Part shown: piece after piece, positions 36,782-48,106 of the stretch | How positions within the stretch are numbered: position 1 is the first letter of the stretch | Layout: each line of letters begins with the position of its first letter | Source: Sthenelais limicola | Taxonomy: Eukaryota; Annelida; Polychaeta; Phyllodocida; Sigalionidae | NCBI GenBank assembly: GCA_942159475.1 | Contig: OW804095.1 | Location: 60,168,773-60,232,772, forward strand | Length of the DNA: 64,000 nt | Reading direction: 5' to 3' | Notes under the pieces: generated by a model | Database searches by the model: none | What the model was told of the DNA's origin: nothing | The model's input: the letters and a program-made list of their open reading frames with translations, nothing else | Program-made: the position numbers and the translations under genes

Positions 36782-37486
36782 TTAATGGTAAGGTTTCTTT
36801 TCTTCCAACTACTTATAACCTGTTCCGTTTTACAAAATAAATCATTGCAGTTGACATTTGTGAGCATAGTTTCTTTCCTTGGGTACAGCAGAACTATACC
36901 TAGAATTTTCATTCTATTTACCCAATTTATTTTCATCACCTCCCTATTTGTTAAGAGACAATTACCAATCCCACTCCCCAGAGAGGTGTAGGTCTCTGGA
37001 AAATGAACGAAAACGTTATAGATGACCCGTCATACGGGGAAATGATAAAAAGTGTGGTGTCTGACGTCACTCTAAAGTATGATGATTTTAATGCACGAGA
37101 AAGATGGGACATGTTTAAATACATAGTCAAAATTAATACTATTATGCTCTGTAAGCGAAAAAGCCAAAAACAGAAATAGGGATGAAATAGAATGTAGAAA
37201 AAGAATACAAACGCTGGATGCTCAGGACGACTTGTCTATAGATGAGGCGGACGAGTTCCAGAGGTTAAAAAATAAGCTGGGAAACATTGAATCTTTTAAA
37301 GCCAAAGGTGCTCTCCTCAGATCCAAGGCCCACTGGCTTAGTGAGGGGGAGAGGCCGTCGAAATACTTCTTAAATTTAGAAAAGTGGTAAGCCGAAAAGA
37401 AAATTATCAAATACCTTGTGAAAGATGATGTAATAATCTCCAACCCCAAAGACATTTTGTAGGAGGGGAGAAGATTCTATAGCTCT

Positions 37487-39445
37487 TTGTACACCAAACA
37501 ATCCTTAGAGGATCCTGATACTTTCGACTTTACTAGGGTTAATGAACACACATGCTTGTCTGAGGACGAGAACACTCATATGAGCAGACCCATTTCAGAG
37601 CACGAGATTTTTCTGGCTTTGCGCGACACCCAAGTGGGTAAGTCCCCCGGGTCAGATGGTTTCGGGGCAGGATTTTATAAAAAATTCTGGCCAGAAATCA
37701 AAGTCATATTTATGGAAATGGTAAGAGAATGCTCCGCAGAGGGAGAGATGTCCAATGACCAACAGAAGGGGGTTATCAGCGTTATCCCTAAAAAAGATGT
37801 AGATTCCCGAATGCTTTCCAACTGGAGACCGATAACTCTCTTAAACACAGATTACAAGTTGATCTCGAAAGCTATAGCTTCCAGGGTCAACTTGTGTCTA
37901 CCGAAGCTGGTTAACCAGGATCAGTTAGGATTTGTTAAGAATAGGTATATTGGCGAAGCCATCCGAAGGCTAGATGATATCATATGGTGGGCAGAGGAGA
38001 ACAATAGCCCAGCACTAGTGCTGTCACTGGACTTCTCCAAAGCCTACGATTCTATCAGCTGGAGATTTCTGGAAAAATGTCTTATTTCTCACAACTTGAA
38101 TGAGTATGTAATAAGTTGGATTAAAACATTGTTGTGTAAATCCAGAGCGTGTTTTAGTAATAATGGGAACCAGTCTCCCTGGTTTCAGATTCAAAGAGGA
38201 ATGAAGCAGGGGGACCCCCTCTCTTCTTCTTTGTTTATTTTAGTAGCCGAAAAGTTGGCCGATGGTATAAGAAATGATGAAAAGATCAAGGGTGTTAAAA
38301 TAGGTGAACAAGAAAATAAAATCATCCAATTTGCCGATGATATCACCCTTACCTTAAAGGATGAAGCGTCCTTGTTACAAGCGTTGAAAATGATCGAAAA
38401 TTTTGGTAAGGTCTCAGGCCTAACCCTCAATGTTAAGAAAACACAAGGTTTCAATATTGGGGAGATAGATTTACAGAATGTAGCCGTTCAAAATATCAAA
38501 TGGGTGTCTGTAATGAAAGTCCTTGGTATAAAATTGTTATACCCAAGAGACAACACCAAATTATCGGATGTCAATTGTAACGATTTATTAAAAAATATAT
38601 ATGAGGTCGCCAAGTCATGGGGCAATCGCAATCTGTCGATTAAAGGAAAAATTCAAGTTTGTAATTCGCTACTACTATCAAAGGGACAGCACATCCTCTC
38701 GTGTATAAGCATAACAGAAAAAAAAATCAGAGAGGTAGAAAAATCTCTGCTTGAATTTATCTGGAACAGCAGATCGTATAAGATCAGCACCGCTTGGTTA
38801 TCTCAAAGTATCGAAAGAGGAGGTTTAAAGCTTAGAACTCTTCGAGATGTCATTTCTGTAAACAGAGTCCGATGGGTGCAGCGAGCTTTACAAAATCCAC
38901 ATAATAAATGGTTGTGTTTGTTAAAAACGGTGGAGGAAAGGTCTATTGAGGAAATTTTCTGTACACGTAGTAAACCTCAAAATAACCTAGATCCCTTTTA
39001 CCAAGAAATGTTTAGAATTTGGAAAAAACTCTACTATTCTCAAACCCCAGAGGGCAGTGGAGAAATATTAAGAGAGAGAGTCTGGGGTAATACGCATATT
39101 CGCTGTAACAAAAAAACAATATCCTTTCCCAGATGGAGAAGGGCGGGTATTACATGTGTCGGGGATGTACTCGACGAAAATTTTCAATTTATGTCTATGG
39201 AGCAACTCCAAAACACGTACAATTTAAGAACTAACTTTGTGGAAAGGCTTCAGCTCAAGCATGCCATCCCAAGGGATTGGCTAAGAACTGTCGCCCAAGA
39301 AGGCAACGGAGTCGAAATTAGAAATGAAGTCCTAATCAAAATAGGGTTGGAAAAAATGAATATTGAGGGCATCTCCGCCAAACAAATTCATACGGCGCTA
39401 CTAAAGAGCAAAAAATTAGACTTACCTTATCAATACTGGCATTAA
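37487..39445 (+). pseudogene. LINE reverse transcriptase domain (652 codons)
   Basis: Contains all core reverse transcriptase motifs. These are the fingers block SPGSDGFGAGFYKKFW, the NWRPITLLNTDYKLISKAIA block, motif A DFSKAYD at residues 182-188, motif B RGMKQGDPLSSSLF, and motif C FADD at residues 282-285. The nominal start is only the first Met after two upstream stops. Homology continues upstream, and the frame ends prematurely (DLPYQYWH) inside the 133-bp insertion. Usual function: target-primed reverse transcription of the LINE RNA. Confidence 0.88.
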
Positions 39446-39556
39446 ACAGTAATAGCGAATCTGGAAGACATTCCCAGTGGACAAGGTGTTATGCACTTTA
39501 GTGCAAATTTGGTAAACAAACCGTTACGGTTAGCAGACTAGAATTTCTTAAATGTT
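39424..39556 (-). repeat. 133-bp sequence, copy 2, inserted in the LINE
   Basis: Reverse complement of 33294-33426 with about one difference. It interrupts the LINE between KSKK and RKWPRILGTQ. TTAGA occurs on both sides and may be a short duplication, but it overlaps the ends of the repeat and is not decisive. Confidence 0.85.
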
Positions 39557-40132
39557 AGATTTAGAAAGTGGCCGAGAATTTTAGGAACTCAAAATCCAAT
39601 CAGATCAGAAAAAGAATGGGGAGCATACTTTTCCTCTCCGTACCTTGCCATACATGATGTTAGGTTGCAAGCTTTACAGTATAAAGTCTTGCACAGGAAT
39701 ATTTGTTGTAATCAATATTTGAAGAGAATCAAAATCAAGGAATGCCCGACCTGTTCATATTGCGAGGAGGAAGATGGCATCGTCCATTTCTTCACCGAAT
39801 GTGAGCCTGTCAGAGCCTTTTGGATTGATCTAACTGCTTGGTTAAACAATGCAGGAGACTTGCGGAATTTTTTCGAAGAAGCTCCTTCTGTAGAGAATAT
39901 TATTCTAGGTCTTCTGGGTAATGACCCCAAAACGCATAGAGTCAATTTTATTTTGCTGGCAGCCAAATCCTATATACATAAGCAAAGGCTGTTTGGCAAT
40001 AATAATATCAGGTTGGAACCTTTCTTAAACGAATTTAAAAATAGGGTCGAAGCGATGAGGGTGGCAGCTAAATACAACCCTTCGGTTAGCAAACTCTACG
40101 ACAGGTGGAAAAACTTTGTCTTTAATATTTGA
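39557..40132 (+). pseudogene. LINE reverse transcriptase C-terminal region after the insertion
   Basis: The frame RKWPRILGTQNPIRSEKEWG runs from about 39567 into the open frame at 39665 (QALQYKVLHRNICCNQYL) and ends at TGA 40132. The zinc-binding C-x2-C...H-x4-C signature is visible as CSYCEEEDGIVHFFTEC. This completes the LINE begun at 36981. Confidence 0.85.
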
Positions 40133-40351
40133 AAAACCTTATGTAATATCTCCTTTTCGCGTGTATAAACCCGCACTGATTTAACAAATCAACAAAAAGC
40201 AGAGTTGATAACATCTTGTGTCTTTTATTTTTACATATGGAATAACGCCAAGAGCAAAAATCAAAAATGAGCAGGTGAATGTTTCCTCTCACACCGTTGA
40301 ATATACATTTCTATGTTAACATGTTTTATGAATAAAAATCCGATGTTGGAC

Positions 40352-40382
40352 AAAATAAAAAAAAAGAAGAAGAAGAAGAAGG
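40352..40382. repeat. (AAG)n with poly-A
   Basis: An A-run followed by AAG units, directly preceding a third LINE fragment on the plus strand. Confidence 0.85.
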
Positions 40383-40389
40383 TTGTAGT

Positions 40390-40660
40390 AATTCCAGAAG
40401 AAATTTTATTTCGTATTGAGGTGAAAGACAGGAGTTCCAAAATTGTCAACTGGATTATATTGTATGTGAAATCTTTCATCCACAAGCAAAAATTGTTTTA
40501 TCATGGAGAAATCCCTTTTAAATTTGCTGTGGCAGAACTAGAAAACAAATGCAGAGTAATGTTGTATCAAAACAAAATGTCTGGCGCCAAGAAATAATGG
40601 TCAGATGCCTGGAGAAGGCTGTACTCCGATCTGAAAAGTATAAGAGAGTGAATAGGTTGG
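40390..40660 (+). pseudogene. Third LINE fragment (extreme C-terminus)
   Basis: Reads KIVNWIILYVKSFIHKQKLF and KFAVAELENKC, a close relative of the C-terminus of the minus-strand LINE (KIVNWIVLQTKAFIQRQKLF). After an in-frame TAA at 40595 it continues WSDAWRRLYSDLKSIRE to TGA at 40649-40651. Only the last 90 or so codons are present. Confidence 0.8.
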
Positions 40661-41930
40661 TTTTTTTCGGTTAAATGGGTCAGATTTTCAGAAAATGTAC
40701 AATCGTCAGCTCTACAAATTTAGTAACTTTTGGGAAATTAGAGTTGAATATTTCAAATGCTAGACATATTCAAGTATCTTTGCCATTGTGTTGATTAAAA
40801 GAATCTCTTTCTTAGATTTAAACTGCATTTTGAACGTAATTTTTCTGTTAGATTTGCATTATTTGAGAGGATTCGGAATTTGACCCAATTACAAACTCTT
40901 TAAAGAATATCCGTAAATTGGTCATGCAAAATCGAATATGGTTAACCTTTTTATCTCACTCTAATGTCACAGTGGGCCAGGCTAAAGACGTCTATGGGCG
41001 TACAGACCGTTCGAACGCTACAATCCGAGTTGTATATTGATTTTAGTCCATGATGGAACACGTCAGGTGGCGCCACTAGACCAACGCGGTCTGTAGTACC
41101 ATAATTGCACGCAAAATCTGACCAAAATGGACTAAAGCTGCATAGTTTTCACTTCGCTATTATATCCCCCCCCCCCTTCCTTGGGTTCAGGTGTAAATAT
41201 GGTCTCACCCAGAATCACACAACATGCTATGTGAAAAATATAATTTTGTACACTTTTTGCATAATAATCCGGACCACCACTAATGATGAGAAAAGAGGGT
41301 GCGATATATAGTTTCTGGTATCGACCCCGGGAAGAAAGAGTTCTTTGTTGATAGTCTGAATAAAGGTTTGTTTATTTTTAATTAAAAAAATCACTGATAT
41401 AGTTTATGGCAGGGTAATTATAGAGCGGGGATATCTCTCTGATGTCGAGGTGTGGAAGAAGGCATATTCCATTAATCCCTCTTAATCAGTTCACATCTCC
41501 ATAAAAAACAGCTGGGTTCACCCCCCTCGACCCAATTTGGGGGGGGGGGGGAAGTTCCTCCTGTGTTAGATTTAATCCTCTCTCCTCTAAGCCAGATCAG
41601 GATAGCACATATCAAGTAGGCGACCTTTAATGGCACTTAAAATAATAAAATGACGCCTAAATGACCAATGGATATATGGCCCTCCCTCCCCTTCCATCTA
41701 CCCCTTCCCACTTCCCTCTAAAGGAAAGGAGCACTAAACTATACTGTTTCTTTTTTTTAAATATTTCATGGCAATAGATAGAGGATTATTTTTATTCAAT
41801 CACTTGAAGAAACCATCTACTATTTACTTCTAAGGTTTAGAAGCACCCATTTTTTATATCATTATTTATCCCTGTCCCCTTTCTCTCATTCTGTCCCATA
41901 CCATTTTTTACAATAAAAAAAATAGGCGTA
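40661..41930. other. Intergenic DNA, no gene recognised
   Basis: AT-rich with scattered C-runs (41166-41174) and G-runs (41539-41550). The small open frames have no recognisable content. Confidence 0.4.
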
Positions 41931-41954
41931 ATAAACACAGCAAACGTTCAGATT

Positions 41955-42200
41955 TTCATATCCCCCCTACCCCCACCGCTCCACCCCCGGGGTAAGGAGG
42001 AATGGTAGGGGGATGTCAGAAAAAATATCCCACCACCCAGGCAGATTGTGATTGTGAGTATTTGGGGGCAGGAGGTACGAACACCATAGGCATAACTAGT
42101 GGGATAAACGGGGATATCCCCACCCCCCCCACCCCCCACCCCCCCGGAAATATTTTAAAAACTAGGTGTGAAATGATGCATTTCAGGGTCACATTTTCAC
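41955..42200. repeat. C-run/G-run repeat related to the foldback at 22.4-23.0 kb
   Basis: Contains CCCCCGGGGTAAGGAGGAATGG, GGGGGATGTCAGAAAAAATAT and, after long C-runs, GTGTGAAATGATGCATTTC. These echo the TGAAATGATGCATGTTTTTC and GGTGGCAAATTTTCTCTGAC motifs of the element in the AbfB-like gene. Only one arm is well preserved. Confidence 0.5.
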
Positions 42201-42330
42201 ATTAATTTAAATCTGAAAGCATGTACCGATACATAATAGGGCACTATTTGGTTTTCCAGCCACAACCTGTATTTAGGATGATCACACATGGTTATAACCA
42301 TCTTATTTTACTTCCTGGACAAAAATTAGG

Positions 42331-43150
42331 TTGTGGGAATAACCCTGTTAATTGACCCCTTTTACTGCAATTATAAGCCCTTATTAAGTCCCATTCATTT
42401 GCCCCTAGCCCCTCATCCCTTTGTCTCCCACTTCTGCCCGTCGTTGGAATGTGTGGCCATTATTGGAATGTGCCCAAGAGTATTGGTTACGGCCACACTT
42501 GACACATATCCCCCCTTCCATATTTGGTAGGGCCGCACTTGACACATATCCCCCCCCCCTTCCATATTTGGTTAGGCCACATTTGACATATATGCCCATT
42601 CCTCTTATAACTGTTTATAATCTGACCCACTGGCCATGCTTGACCGAATTGCCATCTTTGCCCTATATGCCCCATCCTTATCAGGAATATGCCCCTTTTC
42701 CCCTAGTATATAAGACACTTGTCTTCCCCCATTTCCCCAGAGTATGACTAGAGTAAGACTAGAGTAAGACTAGAGTAAAGTTAGAACAGAACAGCATGGG
42801 ATTACTAGGTTGCTGTTGTTTGTGATTGGAAATCCTTGGACCTTATTCTCTCTCAAACCCTTTTGGATACTTCTTAGCAGCGCTGGGATAGTTGGGCTGG
42901 GACTTGTCTGTATTCTTGGAGGGGTTTGCTATGGCCCAAGGATTGGATTAGAGTTAGAGTTCACTGGAGATGCTCTGATAGAATTATTATACCACTGTTT
43001 GCATGGATTGCTGTACTCTGTGTATTGTGTATTGTGCTGAATACGAAGGAATTGTAACTTGCCATTGGATTTAATACCAATAAACCATCACTACTCTGTA
43101 ATCCGGGATTACTCCTATTTATTCCTCGATCTTGCTGCGTCATCGCCCGC
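42331..43150 (+). mobile_element. LTR-like segment with TATA box, tandem repeats and polyadenylation signal
   Basis: TATATAAG at 42707-42714 is followed by three perfect GACTAGAGTAA units (42746-42778) and AATAAA at 43079-43084. Upstream, a roughly 56-base unit containing CACTTGACACATATCCCCCC and CCATATTTGG recurs between 42493 and 42590. The layout (enhancer-like repeats, TATA, polyadenylation signal, then an ORF) resembles an LTR plus the start of an internal region. No second LTR, primer-binding site or reverse transcriptase is found. Confidence 0.3.
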
Positions 43151-43218
43151 TACCATTTAAGTTGAGCACGAGCCACCTTGGTTTATTTAAGACATATTCT
43201 GCGGTTACTAGAATTACT

Positions 43219-43650
43219 ATGGCTAATCAACACCCATTAGCGGAGATTAACGATAACACATCGGACCATGGTGAGTACCTTCCCCCTCCCCCTCTTGAAA
43301 GTGAGATAGCAAGACCTTGCCGCTCTCACCCTTACCATCTGAGAGCGATGCAAACTGACCAACCCCCTCGTCTGACCCCTGGTAACAGTAACACCCCCTC
43401 CTCCACCACACCAGCAATCTCCCTGGAGCAGTCTAGCGACAGGCAGTTGAAACCTCCAAGTTTGGCCCGGCCGGAAGTGAGGCTTGGACATGCGACCGGC
43501 ATGAGGGGCACGCTTGACCTTGGTCTGGGGTGGGTCCGCTCTCTCTGGACACCCACCCCCCGAGTTCCCCCGGGGCGCAGAAGTGCGCTGGCTGTAGCCA
43601 ATGGTAACAACGATGACGTCACACGAGTCAACAATACATATTTGAAGTAG
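43219..43650 (+). CDS. Unassigned open reading frame downstream of the LTR-like segment
   Basis: Open for 143 codons from an ATG at 43219; the frame is also open back to 43132. The product starts MANQHPLAEINDNTSDHGEY and is rich in Pro, Ser, Thr and Arg, with no recognised motif. GC content is higher than in the flanks. It could be a retroelement gag-like relic, a first exon, or chance. The open frame on the opposite strand across the same bases weakens the coding case. Confidence 0.25.
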   Translation: MANQHPLAEINDNTSDHGEYLPPPPLESEIARPCRSHPYHLRAMQTDQPPRLTPGNSNTPSSTTPAISLEQSSDRQLKPPSLARPEVRLGHATGMRGTLDLGLGWVRSLWTPTPRVPPGRRSALAVANGNNDDVTRVNNTYLK

Positions 43651-44608
43651 CCTATATGAAAGTGATAATATCAATTTAACAATATCTGGTGAGCTTCTAG
43701 ATGTGATCACCATTAAAAATCCCATTTTGGGGTCAATTTATGACAGTTCCTGAATATTGACATTTCCAAGAAATAATTATACCATCAGACATTGATTGAC
43801 CTATCATCAACTCGTGAATATAAAATGTTTATTCCCCACAAGAAGAATAAAACATATCAATTTAAGTTCTGTGTTCCTAGTTCATAATGATGGATATGGT
43901 TAAAATATTTCTTGGTAGAAATAAGCCTAACGAGTGTTGGAATAATTTGTATAGTGATATATTTGAGATATGGAATCGATTCTATAATAGGAATAATGTC
44001 ATGTCGAGAAATAGGAAATAAATATAGTATAAGGTGGTCCTTTTTAGACAGAGGAGAACGATTTCCCTCCCTAACCTCAGAATTGTGCATTCAGGCTATA
44101 CAGGCCTTAGTACTACTGTCATCAATTGGATTTATAATTGTACGTCCATATTTGTAATACAAAAAAATAAAATAGACATTTCTTAGACACCATTATTACA
44201 TCGTCGTCACAGGTGGCAATAATACAATGCTAAAGTAAAATATTACTTAATACTAACAAATATTCATACATATTTCCACTTTTTAAGTCAAAATAATCAT
44301 TTAATCATAAATCAATAGAAATGATAAAAATAAATGTACAGATGAACTCCAAACCATTCACCAAAATGCTCATAAGCATATTCGTCACTAGGAATACACC
44401 CACATATCGAAATATGCAGTAAAATATGCCCAAAATGGCCCTAAATTAATAAAAATCAAGTGAAATGATTAAAATAAACTTAAAATAAAGGTACAAATGC
44501 ACTGCAAAATATTCACATGTGTCAACCAGAGGTATCAGAGATAATGACAAACTTCGGTATGACCATAAATACCTAGAAAAAAAAATTGCCATGGCCACTT
44601 TTGACCGT

Positions 44609-44658
44609 GCATGCTCCGGTCAAAGAAGTACCCCCCTGACATCTTTGACCGGAGCATG
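44609..44658. repeat. 16-bp perfect hairpin, CATGCTCCGGTCAAAG
   Basis: The arm at 44609-44624 pairs exactly with CTTTGACCGGAGCATG at 44643-44658, with an 18-base loop. It sits in a stretch (44590-44900) dense in CGACGG/CCGTCG and GGTCAAA motifs. A second inverted pair encloses 150 bases: TCCACTTACAC at 44722 and GTGTAAGTGGA at 44884. Probably one or two non-autonomous DNA elements. Confidence 0.65.
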
Positions 44659-44899
44659 GACCGTCGAACGGGAGCCATGGGTCAAATGGTCCCATGCGAC
44701 CGTCCGACGGTCGCCTCGGTATCCACTTACACCAGCTATAACTGAGAAAAGTGTATAACAACATAATGTCTCTGGCTGAATAAAAACATTTAAAACAAAA
44801 CAAACGTCGGCCAAAAAGCGCCATGGCACCGTTCGACGGTGACCGCGTGGTACCGACCCGGGTATATATATATACCGACCGACGTGTAAGTGGAAGCTT

Positions 44900-46290
44900 A
44901 AGACACTCTCAGACACAGTTGTGAAACGTGAACTGATTACGGGTACTTGGGGAGAAATAGGAATATGTTTTGAAAATCATCATTTTCCATAGGACCCAAT
45001 AGTAAAAGGGTAAAGAGATTTGCCACCTCACATTTTAAATACTAGTCGGAAAATTGATTTTAAAAATCATGTGGTCTACTCTTGGCGGGCTCTTGGCATG
45101 AACATATATGAACAACTGATGCAAGTTTAGGAAAAATCTGATTACTTTTGAAAATACCCTAGAGAAACGTTAAATTCGAAATTCGAAATTGATTTTCTTT
45201 TAGATACAACACTAAATAGGGAATCACAAAAGTTTATTTTCCAATATTATTCTTTGCTAATAAAGGCATATAACGTTGTGAATGGAACTAAACTCCAATA
45301 GATAAAATGATGCAGCTCACTATCACTTGTGTGTAGAATCCTTTTGTAAATCCTCGTTCTGTCTAATAAAATAATTCTTTTATTCAATATTGCTTGACAT
45401 CGCTACCATACTCCTATTATTCATGATTATTCATATTTGTCAGGTAGCCTAAACCGATTTAATGTTCCGGGAATCTCCGAGAGGACGCCTCTAAAGCCCA
45501 GACACGGGCGAGTAGTAAGATCACGACCTCTCTCTGCCTCAAGCAACATCTCACTTCGGTTACACCTCACTCGCTCACCTCTCTTGGCCTACTAACTGGG
45601 TCGTCATATTGCTGCGCCATCAGTCCCTAGTGGCGTTTAATCTGGACTAAGAAAGTAGTCCGCCCTACTCTGGGATGTGTATGGTGTCAAGCCGTTTCAG
45701 TAGCCTCTGCACTGGGCCCAGTGGGTGAACGATCGAAGAACATACATACATACACTGCTCTGCCAGCGCTTGTACAGTATGTACATGCTGCAATACTCAT
45801 GTATAAACACACACTTATTATAACCTGCGACCTGTGACAATCCCCACAGTGGTAAACTCTATATCTGAAGGCATTAGGATTTATTCTAAGAGGACCAAGG
45901 ACTGGATATATTTTTTTATGCTGGTAATCTTTACTTGGGATTTCACACCGCTTGGGCGAGTCAAGGAGCAGCAGAAGAGGCCAGAGCAGAGGGGGTAACT
46001 GTAAGGATATACCAGAGATCATATAGTAAACGTACATATGCGTGTGCTCACATTCTTCTTGTTGAGAAACCACTCAGTACCTACACATTTCCAGTCTAAG
46101 TCATCCTCGTTGCAGTTCACATTCACTTGCGGCCTTACAGTTGCTATATACTCCTGTTATATAGCTTATAATACTTAGTTTATTTTGGCTTGGCTCATGT
46201 TAGCTGGTTGACAGCAAATACTAATACTTGAATTCATGGCTGGCGTGACTGAATAGATCACAACACTCTCAATAGATCAACAAGAATGCC
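44900..46290 (+). promoter_or_regulatory. 5' flank and untranslated leader of the Bicaudal-C gene
   Basis: Non-coding region directly upstream of the BICC1 start codon, with no competing gene. TATATA-like stretches occur near 46145-46160, but no single core promoter can be fixed from sequence alone. Confidence 0.35.
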
Positions 46291-46564
46291 ATGGCGGTGT
46301 GTTCCTCCTCCAACGCCTCTACCAAACCTCTTATACCCTTTTACCCTGTGACAAGTAGTAGAATGAGGGGGAGGGATATGTCCCCAGGATCCGATTCAAT
46401 AGATCCAATGGAACCGGTGGAGGATCAGGGATCTAATCAAGGTGATCCCCAGGAGGATCCTTTCACCCCACAGGAGGAAGGAGAACACCTGGAGAACTTG
46501 GATCCCAATCATGTGGAGGAGCGGTTCAGGGTCGACAGAAGAAAACTTGAACAGATGTTGCAAG
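46291..46564 (+). CDS. BICC1: Bicaudal-C (BICC1) first coding exon
   Basis: Starts at an ATG in a good context (GCCATGG) and runs 91 codons to a GTAGGC donor after 46564, ending in phase 1. The C-terminal part reads VEERFRVDRRKLEQMLQ. This is nearly the same as the conserved EERFRVDRKKLEAMLQ just before the first KH domain of animal Bicaudal-C proteins. The N-terminal part is Ser/Pro/Glu-rich (MSPGSDSIDPMEPVEDQGSN), as in other family members. Bicaudal-C is a cytoplasmic KH/SAM RNA-binding protein that recruits the CCR4-NOT deadenylase. The KH and SAM exons are not in the window and must lie beyond 64,000. The frame continues past the donor to a TAA after GRQA, the expected behaviour of intronic read-through. 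Confidence 0.85.
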
Positions 46565-48106
46565 GTAGGCAGGCCTAAGTTTATTTAAATTTCCAATTTA
46601 ATTTTAAGTGTATTTCAATCTGGCAGTTAATCGTATGTTTCCTCTGTGGACTTCTTTTTATGTGTTTAGCCTAGTTCCTTTTTGGTTTAGAGTTGTTTAG
46701 GTTCCTGTTAAAAACTGTTGATGACGATATGTGAACTTTGTATGTTGGGAGTTGGTGAGTTCACGAAGCTATTCCCTCCTGTAGTATACTAGGCTATAGG
46801 TTAGGGCACACATGTGTGTCTGGGCCTGGTGCGATATGATCACGTCATCGTACCTAAGATAGAACAGAAAATGTCCATTCCTATGGTTAATATGTAGGCC
46901 TTAGGGGCCTGACTATTCCCTTCCTTTTTCAAGAGAATATATTGGGTTACTTTAAAAGATAGATCATTATGATATTTTGAAAGAACAGAATAATTACAGC
47001 ACTTTTCTTAGACTGTAAATACACACTTTATTAAAAGCGAGGTATCGGTACTCTCCCCTGCTCTTATGTATAACATAGAATACAGTAAGTGTAAATCATG
47101 CATTCAAAAACTACCATTGCACGCCCACAGGGTTCTCAGTGTGTCCCACAGTGTATTAAGTCAGGCCACTGGGACAGTGTGATGTGGAAGAGACAGAAAA
47201 CCTTCCGTGCGTGGCAGGATGGTATTGTTGTAATTCCCTAACCATGTAAGAGTAGAGGAAAATCACTTTCCACTAAAACGGAGTAAGCCTATCGGTAACT
47301 CTTATAAGAATGCGTGCTATATAGCTCTTGACACCATTCATTCACAATGTTAACAGTGGATAGGTTTAGATATGTGTGTCAACAAAGCAGAATACAAAGA
47401 AATGGTAGGCATGTCCCTATATGGATTGTGGATATATAGCATGCACCAATTGTCTCCATATTGATGCTATTGGGGTCTAGACTATATGTCCTTGCAAGGG
47501 TTTTATGACCGTACACACTCACACACACTTTGTGGATAAAAGCAAGCGTGCCTTCTTGTCCCAATATTAACCTTAGGATGGTTTACATTTCACCTCGGAA
47601 TAAAGGCTCAGTACACATAAAACTATCTCTTACATAATCAACTCTTCACCTATGAATCAATATCAAATTAAATTGATTACACTGTGGTGGATCGAGTTAG
47701 ACATGTCCCCCCGAGGCCATGACCATAACTGCCACCGTAATTAATCATCCGGTATCGAGTTATAATTCACTGGGACGTGTTAATCGCAATTATTACGGCT
47801 TCTAAGAAGAAGAAGCTGCTTTTTCCTATTAAGATCCTCTTCACTCACATGACGAATTGATATTGGATACGGATTTCCAAAAATCGCGTACGATCTAAAT
47901 ATTCGTATGTCATCATAGGCTTAGTTAGAATACGCTTCGCCTTCGATGTGACAATTTAAGTCGCATTATTGTAATAGTAAGTATACAAACTGATGATTTT
48001 TATAGTGTCAAACTCAGACTTGGTTCTTTTGAGCATCTGGATGAATCTAGACTTATAGCCGTCTGAGGAACAAATGATATATATTCTATATAATTCAATA
48101 GGATTT

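Larger units (their letters stand above)
34700..36980 (-). mobile_element. 5'-truncated L1/Tx1-type LINE, interrupted by a MITE
   Basis: The minus strand encodes the downstream part of a LINE reverse transcriptase. It begins near 36980, after the polymerase motifs (GIGNCLLTNREV, then WVNRMKILGIVLLYP), continues to 36782, and resumes at 36215 after a 566-bp insertion. The 469-codon open frame at 34792-36201 covers most of the rest. It contains the thumb-like stretch VCNVFLLPIFQYVM and GGLGLRLIHE, the zf-RVT-like C-rich end (YDCSFCGQRDNICHFLVKCG) and a TGA-free path to TAA at 34792-34794. Reverse transcriptase motifs A-C lie upstream of the truncation and are missing, so the copy cannot be active alone. 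Confidence 0.85.
36981..40190 (+). mobile_element. Decayed L1/Tx1-type LINE (endonuclease tail, reverse transcriptase, zinc-binding end)
   Basis: Begins with the end of an AP-endonuclease domain (RGVGLWKMNENVIDD) at about 36981. It continues through the linker (ALLRSKAHWLSEGERPSKYF), the complete reverse transcriptase and the C-terminal cysteine-rich region to TGA at 40130-40132. Lesions are one frameshift near 37150, in-frame TAA at 37388 and TAG at about 37460, and a 133-bp insertion at 39424-39556 with a frameshift beside it. It abuts the minus-strand LINE head to head. ORF1 and the first part of the endonuclease are absent, so it is 5'-truncated. Confidence 0.88.

Noticed and set aside
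43237..43725. Minus-strand frame of 162 codons
   Set aside because: It overlaps the plus-strand frame at 43219-43650 and has no recognised content; at most one strand can be coding, and neither is certain.
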